Positions 8,206 to 16,951 of a DNA stretch of 50,806 nt are shown here, in pieces. The notes under the pieces were generated by a model, which was given only the letters and a program-made list of their open reading frames with translations, did no database searches and was not told the origin of the DNA. This stretch comes from Neobacillus citreus (lineage in GTDB: Bacteria > Bacillota > Bacilli > Bacillales > Cytobacillaceae): positions 1-50,806 of the forward strand of contig NZ_JAGYPE020000045.1 of NCBI RefSeq assembly GCF_018343545.2. The letters are read 5' to 3'. The position numbers were made by a program, and so were the translations under genes. How positions within the stretch are numbered: the stretch's first letter is position 1; every line of letters starts with the position of its first letter.

Positions 8206-9630
8206 TTATTTTGGAAAACGAATAATAAATTTTGTCCCTTTCCCTTTTTCACTCACAACATTTATATCCCCACTATGGAGAAGCACTAGCTGTTTCACAA
8301 TAGAAAGTCCTAGACCAAACTCACCATAAGGGTTACTGGTTCTGGAAATATCAGCTTTGTAAAAGCGGCGCCAGATTTTTTCTACTTCAGCAGGATCAAT
8401 CCCAATTCCGGTATCCTCCACTTCAATGATGACACTGTCCGGCTCTTCCCTTCCGCGAAGCCAGATGGTTCCCTCTCTTGTAAATTGAATGCTATTTTTC
8501 GTTATATTAATTAAGATTTGAATAAGCCGGTCGTAATCGGCTTTTACGTAAACTTCCGGTGCTGCCTCAACAATGATTTGATTGTTTTTTTCTTCCGCCT
8601 GAAGACTTAATTGCTCCTGTATTATCTCAAGAACATCCAAAAGCTCAATTTCTTCCTTCATTAACTGTATCTGGTTGGAACGGATTTTTTCAAAATCAAG
8701 ATTTTCATTAACGAGACGAATCAGTCTTTTTGCCTCTTGGCTGACTAGGTTTATGCCTCTTTCTTTATCTTCTTCAGAAATCATATTGTTTTTTAGCCCT
8801 TCAATCACTCCGCTTATGGTCGTAAGCGGTGTCCTCATTTCATGAGAAACATCGGCCATAAATTGACGACGGCGGTTTTCCAAGCTTTCAATCTCGGCCA
8901 TAGAGGTATTGATTTTATCAACCATGTGATTAAAATCATTTGCTAATTCTCCGATTTCATCATAATTTGAGGATTGAACATGAACATTATAATCCCCTTT
9001 AGATACTTGAGAGGTTGCCTCCCGAAGCCTTCTAATCCTTTTCACATGAATTCTTGATAAGTACCAGCTCTGAAGGAAAGAAACACCAAAAGCAATCAAA
9101 ATAGTATACAATAAAATCTGATTAATTTCTTGAATCATTTCGAGGGAACCGCTAATCGGTGAGGTGAGCAGAATTCCCCCATAGAATTTTCCATTTTCCA
9201 AATAGGGTAAAACGACAAATGTTACGCCATCCTGGTCAAATCTTTTATAATCGCTTTGAACAATAATCGTCTTACCCTTTTTTAAGCTTTCCCAATCCTC
9301 CCGGGGCAGGTATTTAATTTCTGGCCCTCGATTAGAAACTAAATACAATTTGCCATCCCGATCAAATAAACTAAAGCTTATTTTACGAGCTGGTAAAACA
9401 GAACTATATTTATTAAGCACGATTTCGGTTGCATACGGATTTTCTTTAATATCCGACAAAATAGCTTTGCCATAGGAAATTAGTTCATCCGCCTTGTTCC
9501 TATAAACAAGGTTTTCAAGATAATGGGCAAATAATAAACTTAATAGTAAAAACGCTACAATAATAATGCTGATATGGCTGCTAAACTGTTGATAAAAGTA
9601 ACGGAACTTAGTCTGTTTTAAGCGCGTCAT
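8206..9630 (-). CDS. cssS: Secretion-stress sensor histidine kinase CssS
   Basis: 474 residues: TM1 about 16-36, an extracellular sensor of about 130 residues, TM2 about 171-190, a HAMP linker (about 191-245), then ADVSHEMRTPLT with phospho-acceptor His263, an N box (ILINITKNSIQFT), G1 (VEDTGIGID) and G2 (EFGLGLSIVK). CssS of B. subtilis senses misfolded secreted proteins. The name rests on kinase architecture plus the htrB-cssS-cssR neighbourhood. It overlaps cssR by 23 bp. Here the three genes lie on the same strand, while in B. subtilis htrB and cssRS are divergent. Confidence 0.82.
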   Translation of the reverse strand: MTRLKQTKFRYFYQQFSSHISIIIVAFLLLSLLFAHYLENLVYRNKADELISYGKAILSDIKENPYATEIVLNKYSSVLPARKISFSLFDRDGKLYLVSNRGPEIKYLPREDWESLKKGKTIIVQSDYKRFDQDGVTFVVLPYLENGKFYGGILLTSPISGSLEMIQEINQILLYTILIAFGVSFLQSWYLSRIHVKRIRRLREATSQVSKGDYNVHVQSSNYDEIGELANDFNHMVDKINTSMAEIESLENRRRQFMADVSHEMRTPLTTISGVIEGLKNNMISEEDKERGINLVSQEAKRLIRLVNENLDFEKIRSNQIQLMKEEIELLDVLEIIQEQLSLQAEEKNNQIIVEAAPEVYVKADYDRLIQILINITKNSIQFTREGTIWLRGREEPDSVIIEVEDTGIGIDPAEVEKIWRRFYKADISRTSNPYGEFGLGLSIVKQLVLLHSGDINVVSEKGKGTKFIIRFPK

Positions 9631-10303
9631 CGAACTTATACCCTACTCCCCAAACAGTATGGAAGAATGGCTGCTCCGAAGTCTCCACCTTTTTCCGCAA
9701 CCTTTTGATATGCACATCAACGGTTCGTTCATCTCCATAAAACTGATAGCCCCAGACCCTTTCAAGCAGCTGCTCCCGTGAGAAAACCTGGCGAGGATGC
9801 TCCGCCATATAGAAAAGCAAATCAAACTCCTTGGGGGTCAAATTGGTTATCGGAGTCCCGTCAACCATTACTTCTCTAGTTGTTTTGTTGATTTTAAAAT
9901 GGTCTGTTTCCAATGCCCCTTCGTTATCTTTTGGTGCCTGGACCTGAACACGTCGGGTTACTGCCTTAATCCGGGCCATCAGGGTCAGCGGGCTGAACGG
10001 CTTCGTTACATAGTCATCCGCTCCCATTTCAAGGCCAAGAACCTGGTCTGACTCGCTGTCCTTTGCTGTTAGCATAATGATGGGGACAGTATTTTTTTCT
10101 TCTCTGATTTTTCGGCATATGGTGACCCCATCCATGCCGGGCAGCATCCAATCAACAATCAAAGCATCCCATGTGCCATTCTTGAATTGGTTGTAGCCCT
10201 CGAATCCGTCATTGACAAATACTCCTTCAATCCCCTCTTTTGCAAAAAACATTTCAATCATTGAACAAACACTTTTATTATCCTCGATCACTAATATTTT
10301 CAC
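9608..10303 (-). CDS. cssR: OmpR-family response regulator CssR
   Basis: 231 residues with a receiver domain (KILVIEDNK, phospho-Asp51 in ALIVDWMLPGMDG, Lys in DYVTKPFSP) and a winged-helix DNA-binding domain (LTPKEFDLLFYMAEHPRQVFSR, ending HTVWGVGYKF). It is the expected activator of htrA/htrB under secretion stress. The gene is first in the cssRS unit and its product shares the usual OmpR length. Its identity depends on its neighbours; by sequence alone it could be any OmpR regulator. Confidence 0.83.
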   Translation of the reverse strand: MKILVIEDNKSVCSMIEMFFAKEGIEGVFVNDGFEGYNQFKNGTWDALIVDWMLPGMDGVTICRKIREEKNTVPIIMLTAKDSESDQVLGLEMGADDYVTKPFSPLTLMARIKAVTRRVQVQAPKDNEGALETDHFKINKTTREVMVDGTPITNLTPKEFDLLFYMAEHPRQVFSREQLLERVWGYQFYGDERTVDVHIKRLRKKVETSEQPFFHTVWGVGYKFDDALKTD

Positions 10304-10431
10304 TAATGCTCAACTCCCAGAGTTAGAAACTTGATACTATTAGTGTAAACAAATTTGCAAACATAGCAAACCTTCAGTATTATTCTTCCCTATTAATTAA
10401 TACATTGTTCATATTCTGTTAATATTCTCAT

Positions 10432-10467
10432 AGAAAAAGAGGCCTTGAGTGGACTCAGGGGGCCTCC
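10432..10467 (-). terminator. Terminator of the acyl-CoA operon
   Basis: On the minus strand GAGGCCCCCTGAGT and ACTCAAGGCCTC form a long stem ending in TTTTTCT. It closes the operon that runs from 14396 to 10479. Confidence 0.85.
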
Positions 10468-10478
10468 TTCATAAACTC

Positions 10479-11261
10479 CTATTTGCCTCTAAATACCGGT
10501 TTTCTCTTTTCTTTAAAGGCTGTAGTTCCTTCTTTATGGTCCTCTGATTCAACCATAATCATTTGGGTTAAACGCTCTAGCTCAAGAATCTCTTCCAGCG
10601 ATGAAGTAAACGATTTATCAACCAGTTTCTTCTGTTTTCCATATGACAATCCTGGACCATTCGCTAATTTTAAAGCTAATTTAGTTGTTTCTTCTTGAAG
10701 CTTCTCAGCCGGAACAAGATAATTGATGACACCTAATTGATAAAGACGTTCGGCCGGAATAGGCTCTGCTGTAAAGAAGAATTGCTTGGCTAAATGCGGA
10801 CCAACCAATCTAGGAAGGAAATAAGAACCTCCTCCATCAGAAATCAGCCCAACCTGGGAAAAGCTTAGCGCATATTTACTGTCCTCGGCTGCGACTATTA
10901 AGTCACAGGCTAGAACCAAATTAAAGCCTGCACCCGCAGCAAAGCCGTGAACCGCGGCAATTATCGGCTTTTCAACATCCTTCATTAATAAAATAAGCTC
11001 ATTCAGTTTGCCAATATGTTCATAAACTTGAACGCCTGACCTTCCCTGTCCCATCCCTTTCACGTCACCGCCGGCACAGAAGGAACGGCCGGATCCAGAT
11101 AGCACGATGGCTTGGATATCGTCATCATTTTGCGCGTTTCTGAGAGCATCCTTCAATCCTAAAATCATTTCCGGGCTAAAGGCATTGAGACTTTCCGGGC
11201 GGTTCAAGGTCAGTGATAAAACAGGTCCTAATTTTTCTACTAATAAATGTTCTTGCGCCAT
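10479..11261 (-). CDS. Enoyl-CoA hydratase/isomerase family protein
   Basis: 260 residues of the crotonase fold: NRPESLNAFSPEM near the start, the first oxyanion-hole segment SGSGRSFCAGGDVKGM (about 61-76), and the second, HGFAAGAGFNLVLACDLIVA. The ATG ending at 11261 is chosen for its AAGGGAG site; a frame from 11279 adds six residues. The glutamate pair of classical hydratases is not clearly conserved, since the second motif reads SFSQVGLISDGGGSYFLPR as in the isomerase/PaaG-like branch. It is the last gene of a five-gene operon with an SDR, a ComB-like phosphatase, an APH-type kinase and a thioesterase. Confidence 0.88.
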   Translation of the reverse strand: MAQEHLLVEKLGPVLSLTLNRPESLNAFSPEMILGLKDALRNAQNDDDIQAIVLSGSGRSFCAGGDVKGMGQGRSGVQVYEHIGKLNELILLMKDVEKPIIAAVHGFAAGAGFNLVLACDLIVAAEDSKYALSFSQVGLISDGGGSYFLPRLVGPHLAKQFFFTAEPIPAERLYQLGVINYLVPAEKLQEETTKLALKLANGPGLSYGKQKKLVDKSFTSSLEEILELERLTQMIMVESEDHKEGTTAFKEKRKPVFRGK

Positions 11262-11303
11262 TATGATCTCCCTTTCCATTTAAAAATTTTATGGTTTTTA
11301 AAA

Positions 11304-12074
11304 TTATTTAATCAGCCAGCCGCCATCCACTAGTAAATCAGAACCGGTCATATAGGAGGCATCGCTGGATGCTGCAAACGCTATGACGCTTGCAATTTCC
11401 TCAGGAGTTCCCACTCTCGACATTGCCGTATTTTTTTCAATGGCACGGACAAAACGTTCATTTTGCAGGCCTCGTTCGGTTAACGGGGTCTCGACAAACC
11501 CTGGCGAAACGGAGTTCACACGGATTCCGTATTTAGAAAAGTCCAACGCCAATGATCTTGTAAAATTAATCACTGCCGCTTTAGCTGCACTATAGTGAGG
11601 AATTTCCGCCCCAGCCTGGTGTCCCGATAATGAGGCAATATTGACAATCGCACGATTGTGCTCGGAACGCTGTGCGCCCTCAATCATGATTTTCCCCATT
11701 GCTTTTGAGACAAGGAATACGCTCTTTAAATTCACATTTTGAACATAGTCCCAATCTGCTTCCGACATGTCTAATATTTTGTTGTGTCGTGACCCTCCTG
11801 CATTATTAACAAGAATGTGGAGATCACCATAATGCTGCTGGACATATTCTGCCAGCTCCTCGACATCTTCGGCATCCGTACAATCCGCTGGAAAAATTTC
11901 AGCCCTTGGAATTTTACTTTGGCGATTTATTTCTTCAGCCGTTTCTTCCAATTTTCTTTTTGTCCTGCCCACCAAAATGACCTTTGCCCCTTCACTTGCA
12001 AGCCTAATGGCAGCGGCTTTTCCTATTCCGCTTCCGGCCCCGGTCACTAACGCAACGGTATCTAAAAACCTCAT
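11304..12074 (-). CDS. Short-chain dehydrogenase/reductase
   Basis: 256 residues with a Rossmann NAD(P) motif TGAGSGIGKAAA (about 11-22), NNAGG, the catalytic Ser in NIASLSGHQAG, the YxxxK pair in HYSAAKAAV, and the C-terminal GSDLLVDGGWL. A FabG-like oxidoreductase of 3-hydroxyacyl or similar alcohols; substrate unknown. It is 30 bp from the ComB-like gene and 42 bp from the hydratase start. A second SDR of the same size is in the linked operon at 16952-17704, so the regulon has two, possibly for successive oxidation steps. Confidence 0.88.
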   Translation of the reverse strand: MRFLDTVALVTGAGSGIGKAAAIRLASEGAKVILVGRTKRKLEETAEEINRQSKIPRAEIFPADCTDAEDVEELAEYVQQHYGDLHILVNNAGGSRHNKILDMSEADWDYVQNVNLKSVFLVSKAMGKIMIEGAQRSEHNRAIVNIASLSGHQAGAEIPHYSAAKAAVINFTRSLALDFSKYGIRVNSVSPGFVETPLTERGLQNERFVRAIEKNTAMSRVGTPEEIASVIAFAASSDASYMTGSDLLVDGGWLIK

Positions 12075-12104
12075 CCGTTATCCCCCCTGATCTCCTTAAA
12101 TTTT

Positions 12105-12845
12105 CTAGACAGTGCAAGCTGTCTCGATTACTACTTTTCCATTTTTCAAAATCGGTACGATAGATGTAATCCCTTTAGAAACCGCGAGTTTCAAATCTGG
12201 ATGTTGATCATATTTTTCTAATAGCCTGCCAACATAGGAGTTTACGAATATTTCATACCCAGCATGTTCCTGACCGCGGTAAAAATACATGGCAGCCTTT
12301 GCTGCGTCTGTTAGCTCGTGTTGGCCTGCTTTTACCAAACAATCAATTAGATGCCCTGAACCATAAAAGTCTTCTAAGCTGAGCTCTCCGGAATTTCCGG
12401 AACAAATGATAAGAACGGTTTGCTCTTCCTCAACATTCGCCAGCGTTTCGGCAACCGCAGGATTATTTAAAATCGAGGCTACATAAACCTTCTTGGCGGA
12501 AGCAGCCTTTCTTAAAGCAACTGTTCCATTTGTGGTAGATAAAATGAGCGTCTTTCCTTTGACGTTCTCCCTGATTAAGGTTGGACTGGGATATAAAAAG
12601 CCGTCAATTGGTTTCGCATCCAGTTCACCAGCAAGAAGGCAGGTACCGTGCATGAAATTTTCAGCTAAATCACTAGCTTCGGAACTGTTAAGAACAGGTA
12701 TAACTTCCTTTGCTCCGTCCTTTAAAGCTGATACAATGGTTGTCGTGGCTAAAAGAATGTCTAAAACAACTGCCACTTTATTTCCTTCTAAAATTTTCTC
12801 CTCACTGATATCTTCCTTCTTCACAAGAAGGTGAATTTTGGCCAT
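12105..12845 (-). CDS. ComB-like 2-phosphosulfolactate phosphatase family protein
   Basis: 246 residues. Recognisable ComB blocks: VVLDILLATTTIVSAL (about 26-41), LLAGELDAKPIDGF, LILSTTNGTVAL and IICSGNSGELSLEDFYGSG. Named members hydrolyse 2-phosphosulfolactate in coenzyme M or sulfolactate synthesis. In B. subtilis, ComB (YitC) is beside ComA (YitD), but no ComA is present here. The gene sits 18 bp downstream of an APH-type kinase in an acyl-CoA operon, so its substrate may be a phosphorylated acyl intermediate rather than phosphosulfolactate. That is inference. Confidence 0.78.
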   Translation of the reverse strand: MAKIHLLVKKEDISEEKILEGNKVAVVLDILLATTTIVSALKDGAKEVIPVLNSSEASDLAENFMHGTCLLAGELDAKPIDGFLYPSPTLIRENVKGKTLILSTTNGTVALRKAASAKKVYVASILNNPAVAETLANVEEEQTVLIICSGNSGELSLEDFYGSGHLIDCLVKAGQHELTDAAKAAMYFYRGQEHAGYEIFVNSYVGRLLEKYDQHPDLKLAVSKGITSIVPILKNGKVVIETACTV

Positions 12846-12862
12846 TTCATTCCATCCCCCTG

Positions 12863-13939
12863 CTAAAGCTTTTCATTGGCTGTAAATGTCGCATGCTGGA
12901 TTAATCCCTTAACATAATTGTTTAGGGTTGCAAATCTTGTATCGCTTGTTTGCCCCTTCTTATACCGATAATAGATTTGCTGGCAGATGACAGCGAGTTT
13001 GAAATAAGCAAACGTCAAATAGAAATGCAAGTTAGAGACATCCCTGCCGCTTTTTCTGGCATAGCACTCAATAAATTCCTTCCTTGTGAAAAAACCTTCG
13101 TGGACAGCGGTAACCGGATCTCTGCCCATCCCTTTTTTCATGTTTTGCGGGTCCTCAGGGAGACTCCAGTAACTCATCGCAGCCCCCAAATCAGCAAGGG
13201 GGTCACCTACGGTAGTCATTTCCCAATCAAACAAACCGACCATCTCGGTAAAATCATCATTTAACATCGCATTATTCAGCTTGTAATCATAATGAATCAC
13301 AGCTGCCTCAGAATGGTTAGGAATATTGCTCACAAGCCACTTCTTCAGGGATTCCACCTCGGAAATTTCATCCGTTTTGGCCCGTTCATAACGGCCAATC
13401 CAGCCGTGAACCTGCCGCTCCATAAAGCCATCAGGCTTGCTTATTTGCATAAGTCCTGTTTCCTTGTAGGGAAGAGCATGCAGTTTCACCAGGTTTTCAA
13501 CCATTAGTTCAGAAATCTGTTGACAAAGCTCAGGTGTCACATGTACTCCAGCAGGAAATGAAGTGTCCAAGACAAAACCATGCTTTCGCTCCATGATAAA
13601 AAATGGGCTGCCGACAATCTCATGATTATCGGAGAACAGAAATGGCTTAGGTGCGGCCGGGAAGATGGGATTTAATTCTGTCAGAATCTTAAATTCCCGT
13701 TCCATATCATGTGCTTTTGGTGCCACTGGACCAAGAGGAGGACGTCTTAACACTGCCTCCCAGTCTCCCATCCTTATTTGATAGGTTAAATTCGAGGCTC
13801 CTGCAGAAAACTGTAAAATTTCCAGCGGGGCACTCGGCGATGACTTAATATTCTCACGCAAAAACGTTTCTAAAATAGCTAGATTTAACTCCTCTCCTAT
13901 ACGAACAGGAATCGTATCCTTATTCACTTGATAAGGCAT
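12863..13939 (-). CDS. Phosphotransferase of the APH family (ACAD10/11- or LvaA-like)
   Basis: 358 residues with the aminoglycoside-phosphotransferase kinase fold: nucleotide-binding AGASNLTYQIRMGD near the start, LRRPPLGPVAPKAHDMEREF, the catalytic loop VIHYDYKLNNAML (HxDxxxxN) and the metal motif LFDWEMTTVGDPLADLG. The RRPP and AHDMEREF segments are typical of the branch fused to acyl-CoA dehydrogenases (ACAD10/11) and of LvaA, which phosphorylate hydroxyacyl-CoA. No dehydrogenase is fused or adjacent. It lies between a thioesterase and a ComB-like phosphatase gene. Substrate unproven; drug resistance is unlikely. Confidence 0.82.
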   Translation of the reverse strand: MPYQVNKDTIPVRIGEELNLAILETFLRENIKSSPSAPLEILQFSAGASNLTYQIRMGDWEAVLRRPPLGPVAPKAHDMEREFKILTELNPIFPAAPKPFLFSDNHEIVGSPFFIMERKHGFVLDTSFPAGVHVTPELCQQISELMVENLVKLHALPYKETGLMQISKPDGFMERQVHGWIGRYERAKTDEISEVESLKKWLVSNIPNHSEAAVIHYDYKLNNAMLNDDFTEMVGLFDWEMTTVGDPLADLGAAMSYWSLPEDPQNMKKGMGRDPVTAVHEGFFTRKEFIECYARKSGRDVSNLHFYLTFAYFKLAVICQQIYYRYKKGQTSDTRFATLNNYVKGLIQHATFTANEKL

Positions 13940-13994
13940 GTTTTCATCCTCCTTTCAATTCAAAAAATTCAGACTTTTATTATTGTGGATAACC

Positions 13995-14396
13995 CTATGA
14001 ATACACCAGATGACTTTTCAGTTTATCTAATAAAACTTCCGGCAGTAGCTCACTTTGTTGTTTTTCAAAATCAAAGCAGACCATCACCGCATTCCCTTGG
14101 GCAATCAGTTTCTTTGTATGCGAACAAATGATTTCATGGTCCAAGTGAAAGCTTTTTGACCCAATTTTGGAGACGCTTGTTTTAATTATTAATTGTTGAT
14201 TGAAATACCCTTGGCTAATAAAATCACATTTCGTAGAAGCAAGGATAAAATTCCAATCCCGTGCATCAACCTGGTAGCCAATTGCTTCAAAAAAGCGAAT
14301 CCTTGCTTCTTCAAGGTAAATGAAATAACTTGTATTATTGATATGGCCTAATGCATCTGTTTCGCCGAAACGAACAGTTATCTGTATTTCGTGCAT
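13995..14396 (-). CDS. Acyl-CoA thioesterase, 4-hydroxybenzoyl-CoA thioesterase family
   Basis: 133 residues of a single hot-dog fold: VRFGETDALGHINNTSYFIYLEEAR near the start carries the family's catalytic Asp/Gly-His-Asn region (TDALGHINN), followed by SKIGSKSFHLDHEI and AQGNAVMVCFD. It hydrolyses acyl-CoA to free acid and CoA. It is the first gene of the operon that runs leftwards to the enoyl-CoA hydratase. The TetR-type operator lies 113 bp upstream of its start. Confidence 0.85.
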   Translation of the reverse strand: MHEIQITVRFGETDALGHINNTSYFIYLEEARIRFFEAIGYQVDARDWNFILASTKCDFISQGYFNQQLIIKTSVSKIGSKSFHLDHEIICSHTKKLIAQGNAVMVCFDFEKQQSELLPEVLLDKLKSHLVYS

Positions 14397-14508
14397 ATTC
14401 TTCTTTTATACCTCCGTCTCTACATTCGTTTTGAAAAACAAGCTTTCCAACTAAATGAAATGCACCATTCTTTTGATTTATACCTATTAATTTTGGAGTT
14501 ATTCACCA

Positions 14509-14526
14509 ATACTAACCGGTTGGTAT
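14509..14526. promoter_or_regulatory. Probable TetR operator, copy 1
   Basis: The 18-mer ATACTAACCGGTTGGTAT is an inverted repeat with a perfect AACCGGTT core and one mismatched pair. The identical 18-mer occurs at 17805-17822. This copy lies upstream of the thioesterase-to-hydratase operon. The TetR gene between the two operons is the obvious candidate regulator. Confidence 0.7.
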
Positions 14527-14536
14527 GTTCTTGGCT

Positions 14537-14577
14537 TAAAAAGAGGGATATAATCGGCATTAATATCCCTCTTTTTA
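14537..14577 (-). terminator. Terminator of the SDR-ligase-TetR operon
   Basis: A 13-bp stem (AAAAAGAGGGATA 14538-14550; TATCCCTCTTTTT 14564-14576) directly after the TetR stop on the minus strand. It separates the two co-regulated operons. Confidence 0.85.
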
Positions 14578-14580
14578 TTT

Positions 14581-15150
14581 CTATCCGCGTAATTGAATTC
14601 CCTTTAAAATCATATCGACAAATATCTCGCTTACCTCTTGGTCCGTATAAGCTCCCTTTGGGTTAAACCATTGATAACTCCAGTTGACGATCCCAAGAAT
14701 CGCAAAAGATACAATGGATGCATTTAAATCTGGCCGAAATTCGCCATTTTTCATTCCAGCTTGAATCAGCTCCTCAGTATTTAAACGGAATTGATCCCGT
14801 TTCGGCACAATTAATGCAGCATGTTCCGGACTTAAATTTTTCATTTCTCTAAAAAAGATTTTTGCAGCACGGCCGCGAATCTTAATATCGGAAATTAACA
14901 TTAAAATAATGTCAAATAATTTTTGCTTAAAGCTTTTTGAATCATCCCCTAAGATTTGCTCTTGGCGGCTCAATATTTCGCTAATATATCCAAGATGGAT
15001 ATCCATAAGCAGTTCTTCTTTACTTGAAAAATAATAGTAAAAGGTCCCTTTTGTCACCCCTAGTGTATCGACGATGTCTTGAATGGACGTTTCACTAAAT
15101 CCTTTTTCTTCAAATAAGCGGATGCTTTGTTCCGTTATTTTTTCCTTCAC
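14581..15150 (-). CDS. TetR/AcrR-family regulator of the acyl-CoA regulon
   Basis: 189 residues. The N-terminal helix-turn-helix is typical: RLFEEKGFSETSIQDIVDTLGVTKGTFYYYFSSKEEL (about residues 11-47 in blocks). The C-terminal 140 residues form a helical ligand domain that usually binds an acyl-CoA or other effector. It is the last gene of the SDR-ligase-TetR operon. An identical palindrome lies at the promoter of that operon and before the neighbouring one, so it probably represses both and itself. It may be a functional counterpart of FadR, though the palindrome differs from the FadR box as I recall it. Confidence 0.88.
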   Translation of the reverse strand: MKEKITEQSIRLFEEKGFSETSIQDIVDTLGVTKGTFYYYFSSKEELLMDIHLGYISEILSRQEQILGDDSKSFKQKLFDIILMLISDIKIRGRAAKIFFREMKNLSPEHAALIVPKRDQFRLNTEELIQAGMKNGEFRPDLNASIVSFAILGIVNWSYQWFNPKGAYTDQEVSEIFVDMILKGIQLRG

Positions 15151-15259
15151 CTTAATATCCTCACAATCATGTAAATATCTATTCGAGATTATACCATAAA
15201 CTTTATCTCTTCTATAATATTGATTGCGTGAACTTTTTAAAAATTTTCATAAGTGCCCC

Positions 15260-16873
15260 CTACTGTTTTAAAGCTTCTTCTCTCAAGCTGCGGCGAAGGA
15301 TTTTCCCAACTCCGGTTTTTGGCAGCTGTTCACGGAATTCCACATTGCGAGGCGCCTTATAGGCTGCAAGATTTTCTCTGCAATATTGAATAATCTCATC
15401 CTCTGTTGCCGTTTTTCCAGCTTTTAAGACGACATACGCCTTTACTGTTTCTCCTCTGTAAGGGTCCGGCACCCCGATGACAACAGCCTCTTGGACAGAA
15501 GGATGCTCATACAAAACCTCTTCGATATCACGAGGATAAATATTGAATCCTCCTGCGATGATCATGTCTTTTTTCCGGTCAACAATATATAAATAGCCAT
15601 CTTCATCCACTTTGGCAATATCGCCTGTATACAACCAGCCATCCTTTAAGGTATTGGCCGTTTCCTCCGGCATGTTCCAGTACCCTTTCATAACCTGCGG
15701 CCCTTTAATAATTACTTCTCCTAGCTCGCCTGTCGGCACTTCTTCCGTTCCTGTTGATAAGTCGACAATTTTATATTCTGTTGAAGGTACTCCAATACCG
15801 ACGCTGCCCGTTTTTCTCGCAGCAAATGGCGGGTTGCAGTGTGTTGTCGGTGATGCTTCCGATAATCCGTAACCTTCCAAAATTTGCGCTCCTGTTTTAC
15901 CTTCAAACTCACGAAGTAATTCAACCGGCATTGGCGCGCTTCCGCTATTACATGTCCGAATACAATTTAAGCCATACTCTTCTGCCTTCGGATGGTTAGT
16001 TAGAGCAACGTACATGGTTGGAACACCAGGGAAGGTCGTTGGCTGTTCTGTTTTGATTGTATTCAACACCTCCTCTAGGTCAAAACGGGGAAGCATTATG
16101 GACTCAGCGCCTGTATAGATTGAAAGATTCATACATGAAGTCATCCCAAACACATGAAAAAGAGGGATGACCGTTAAGCACTTCTCTTTGCCAAATTCCA
16201 TTTCATGTTTGAAAAATTCCTGGCATTGAAGTACGTTAGCCAAAATATTGCGGTGTGTCAGCATGGCGCCTTTGGAACGGCCTGTTGTTCCGCCTGTATA
16301 CTGAAGAACAGCAACATCGTGTTCAGGTTCAAATTCTACCGGAACCACAGTTCCATTGCCCTCCTTAAGGAAGCTTTCAAAGCTGCGGTCCGGAGCAAAA
16401 TCCTGTCCTGAAGGCTGCAGGCTGACAACAATAATATTTTTTAATGGAGTTTGCGCCTGCACGCTTTTCACCCTAGGGTAGAGGGCGTCAAGTACAACCA
16501 TCGTTTCCGCACCGGAATCGTTTAGAATATGAATGAGTTCTCTTTCAACAGACATCGGGTTGACCTGTGTGATAATGCCGCCGGCGTTTAGGATGCCATA
16601 ATAGGCAACCACATATTGCGGACAGTTTGGCAGCATGATGGCAACCCGATCGCCTTTTTGGACTTGGTTTTGCTGGATGGCCGAAGTAAATGCAAACGCT
16701 AGGGAGGATAGCTCTTTATAGCTTATTTTTTTTCCATAGAATGATAGAGCATTATTTTCCGGAAACTTTTCAGTAGTTTCTTTTAAAATCTGACCTAACG
16801 GTATATTAGGAATTTCAATCGTCTTTGCAATAGACTCAGGATAATTTGCTAGCCATGCTTTTTGATAACTCAT
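15260..16873 (-). CDS. Long-chain fatty acid--CoA ligase (AMP-forming)
   Basis: 537 residues of the adenylate-forming superfamily: P-loop YTGGTTGRSKGAMLTH (about 190-205), the FPGVPTMYVAL block, LEGYGLSEASPTTH (A5), the hinge DRKKDMIIAGGFNIYPRDIE (about 435-454 in blocks) and the catalytic Lys near the end in PKTGVGKILRR. It activates fatty acids with ATP and CoA at the inner face of the membrane. It follows the SDR gene by 78 bp and precedes tetR, so all three are probably co-transcribed. Similar to B. subtilis LcfB/YhfL-type ligases; chain-length preference cannot be read here. Confidence 0.92.
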   Translation of the reverse strand: MSYQKAWLANYPESIAKTIEIPNIPLGQILKETTEKFPENNALSFYGKKISYKELSSLAFAFTSAIQQNQVQKGDRVAIMLPNCPQYVVAYYGILNAGGIITQVNPMSVERELIHILNDSGAETMVVLDALYPRVKSVQAQTPLKNIIVVSLQPSGQDFAPDRSFESFLKEGNGTVVPVEFEPEHDVAVLQYTGGTTGRSKGAMLTHRNILANVLQCQEFFKHEMEFGKEKCLTVIPLFHVFGMTSCMNLSIYTGAESIMLPRFDLEEVLNTIKTEQPTTFPGVPTMYVALTNHPKAEEYGLNCIRTCNSGSAPMPVELLREFEGKTGAQILEGYGLSEASPTTHCNPPFAARKTGSVGIGVPSTEYKIVDLSTGTEEVPTGELGEVIIKGPQVMKGYWNMPEETANTLKDGWLYTGDIAKVDEDGYLYIVDRKKDMIIAGGFNIYPRDIEEVLYEHPSVQEAVVIGVPDPYRGETVKAYVVLKAGKTATEDEIIQYCRENLAAYKAPRNVEFREQLPKTGVGKILRRSLREEALKQ

Positions 16874-16951
16874 CGATATACCTCCGATTGATATTTATAG
16901 ATCACAGTTCTCTTTCGCTCTTGTCTAGCTGCAGCAGTTCCTCGTTTCCAA

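Noticed and set aside
12863..13939. Aminoglycoside resistance kinase
   Set aside because: The RRPP/AHDMEREF segments and the acyl-CoA operon point to the ACAD10/11-LvaA branch, not to drug resistance.
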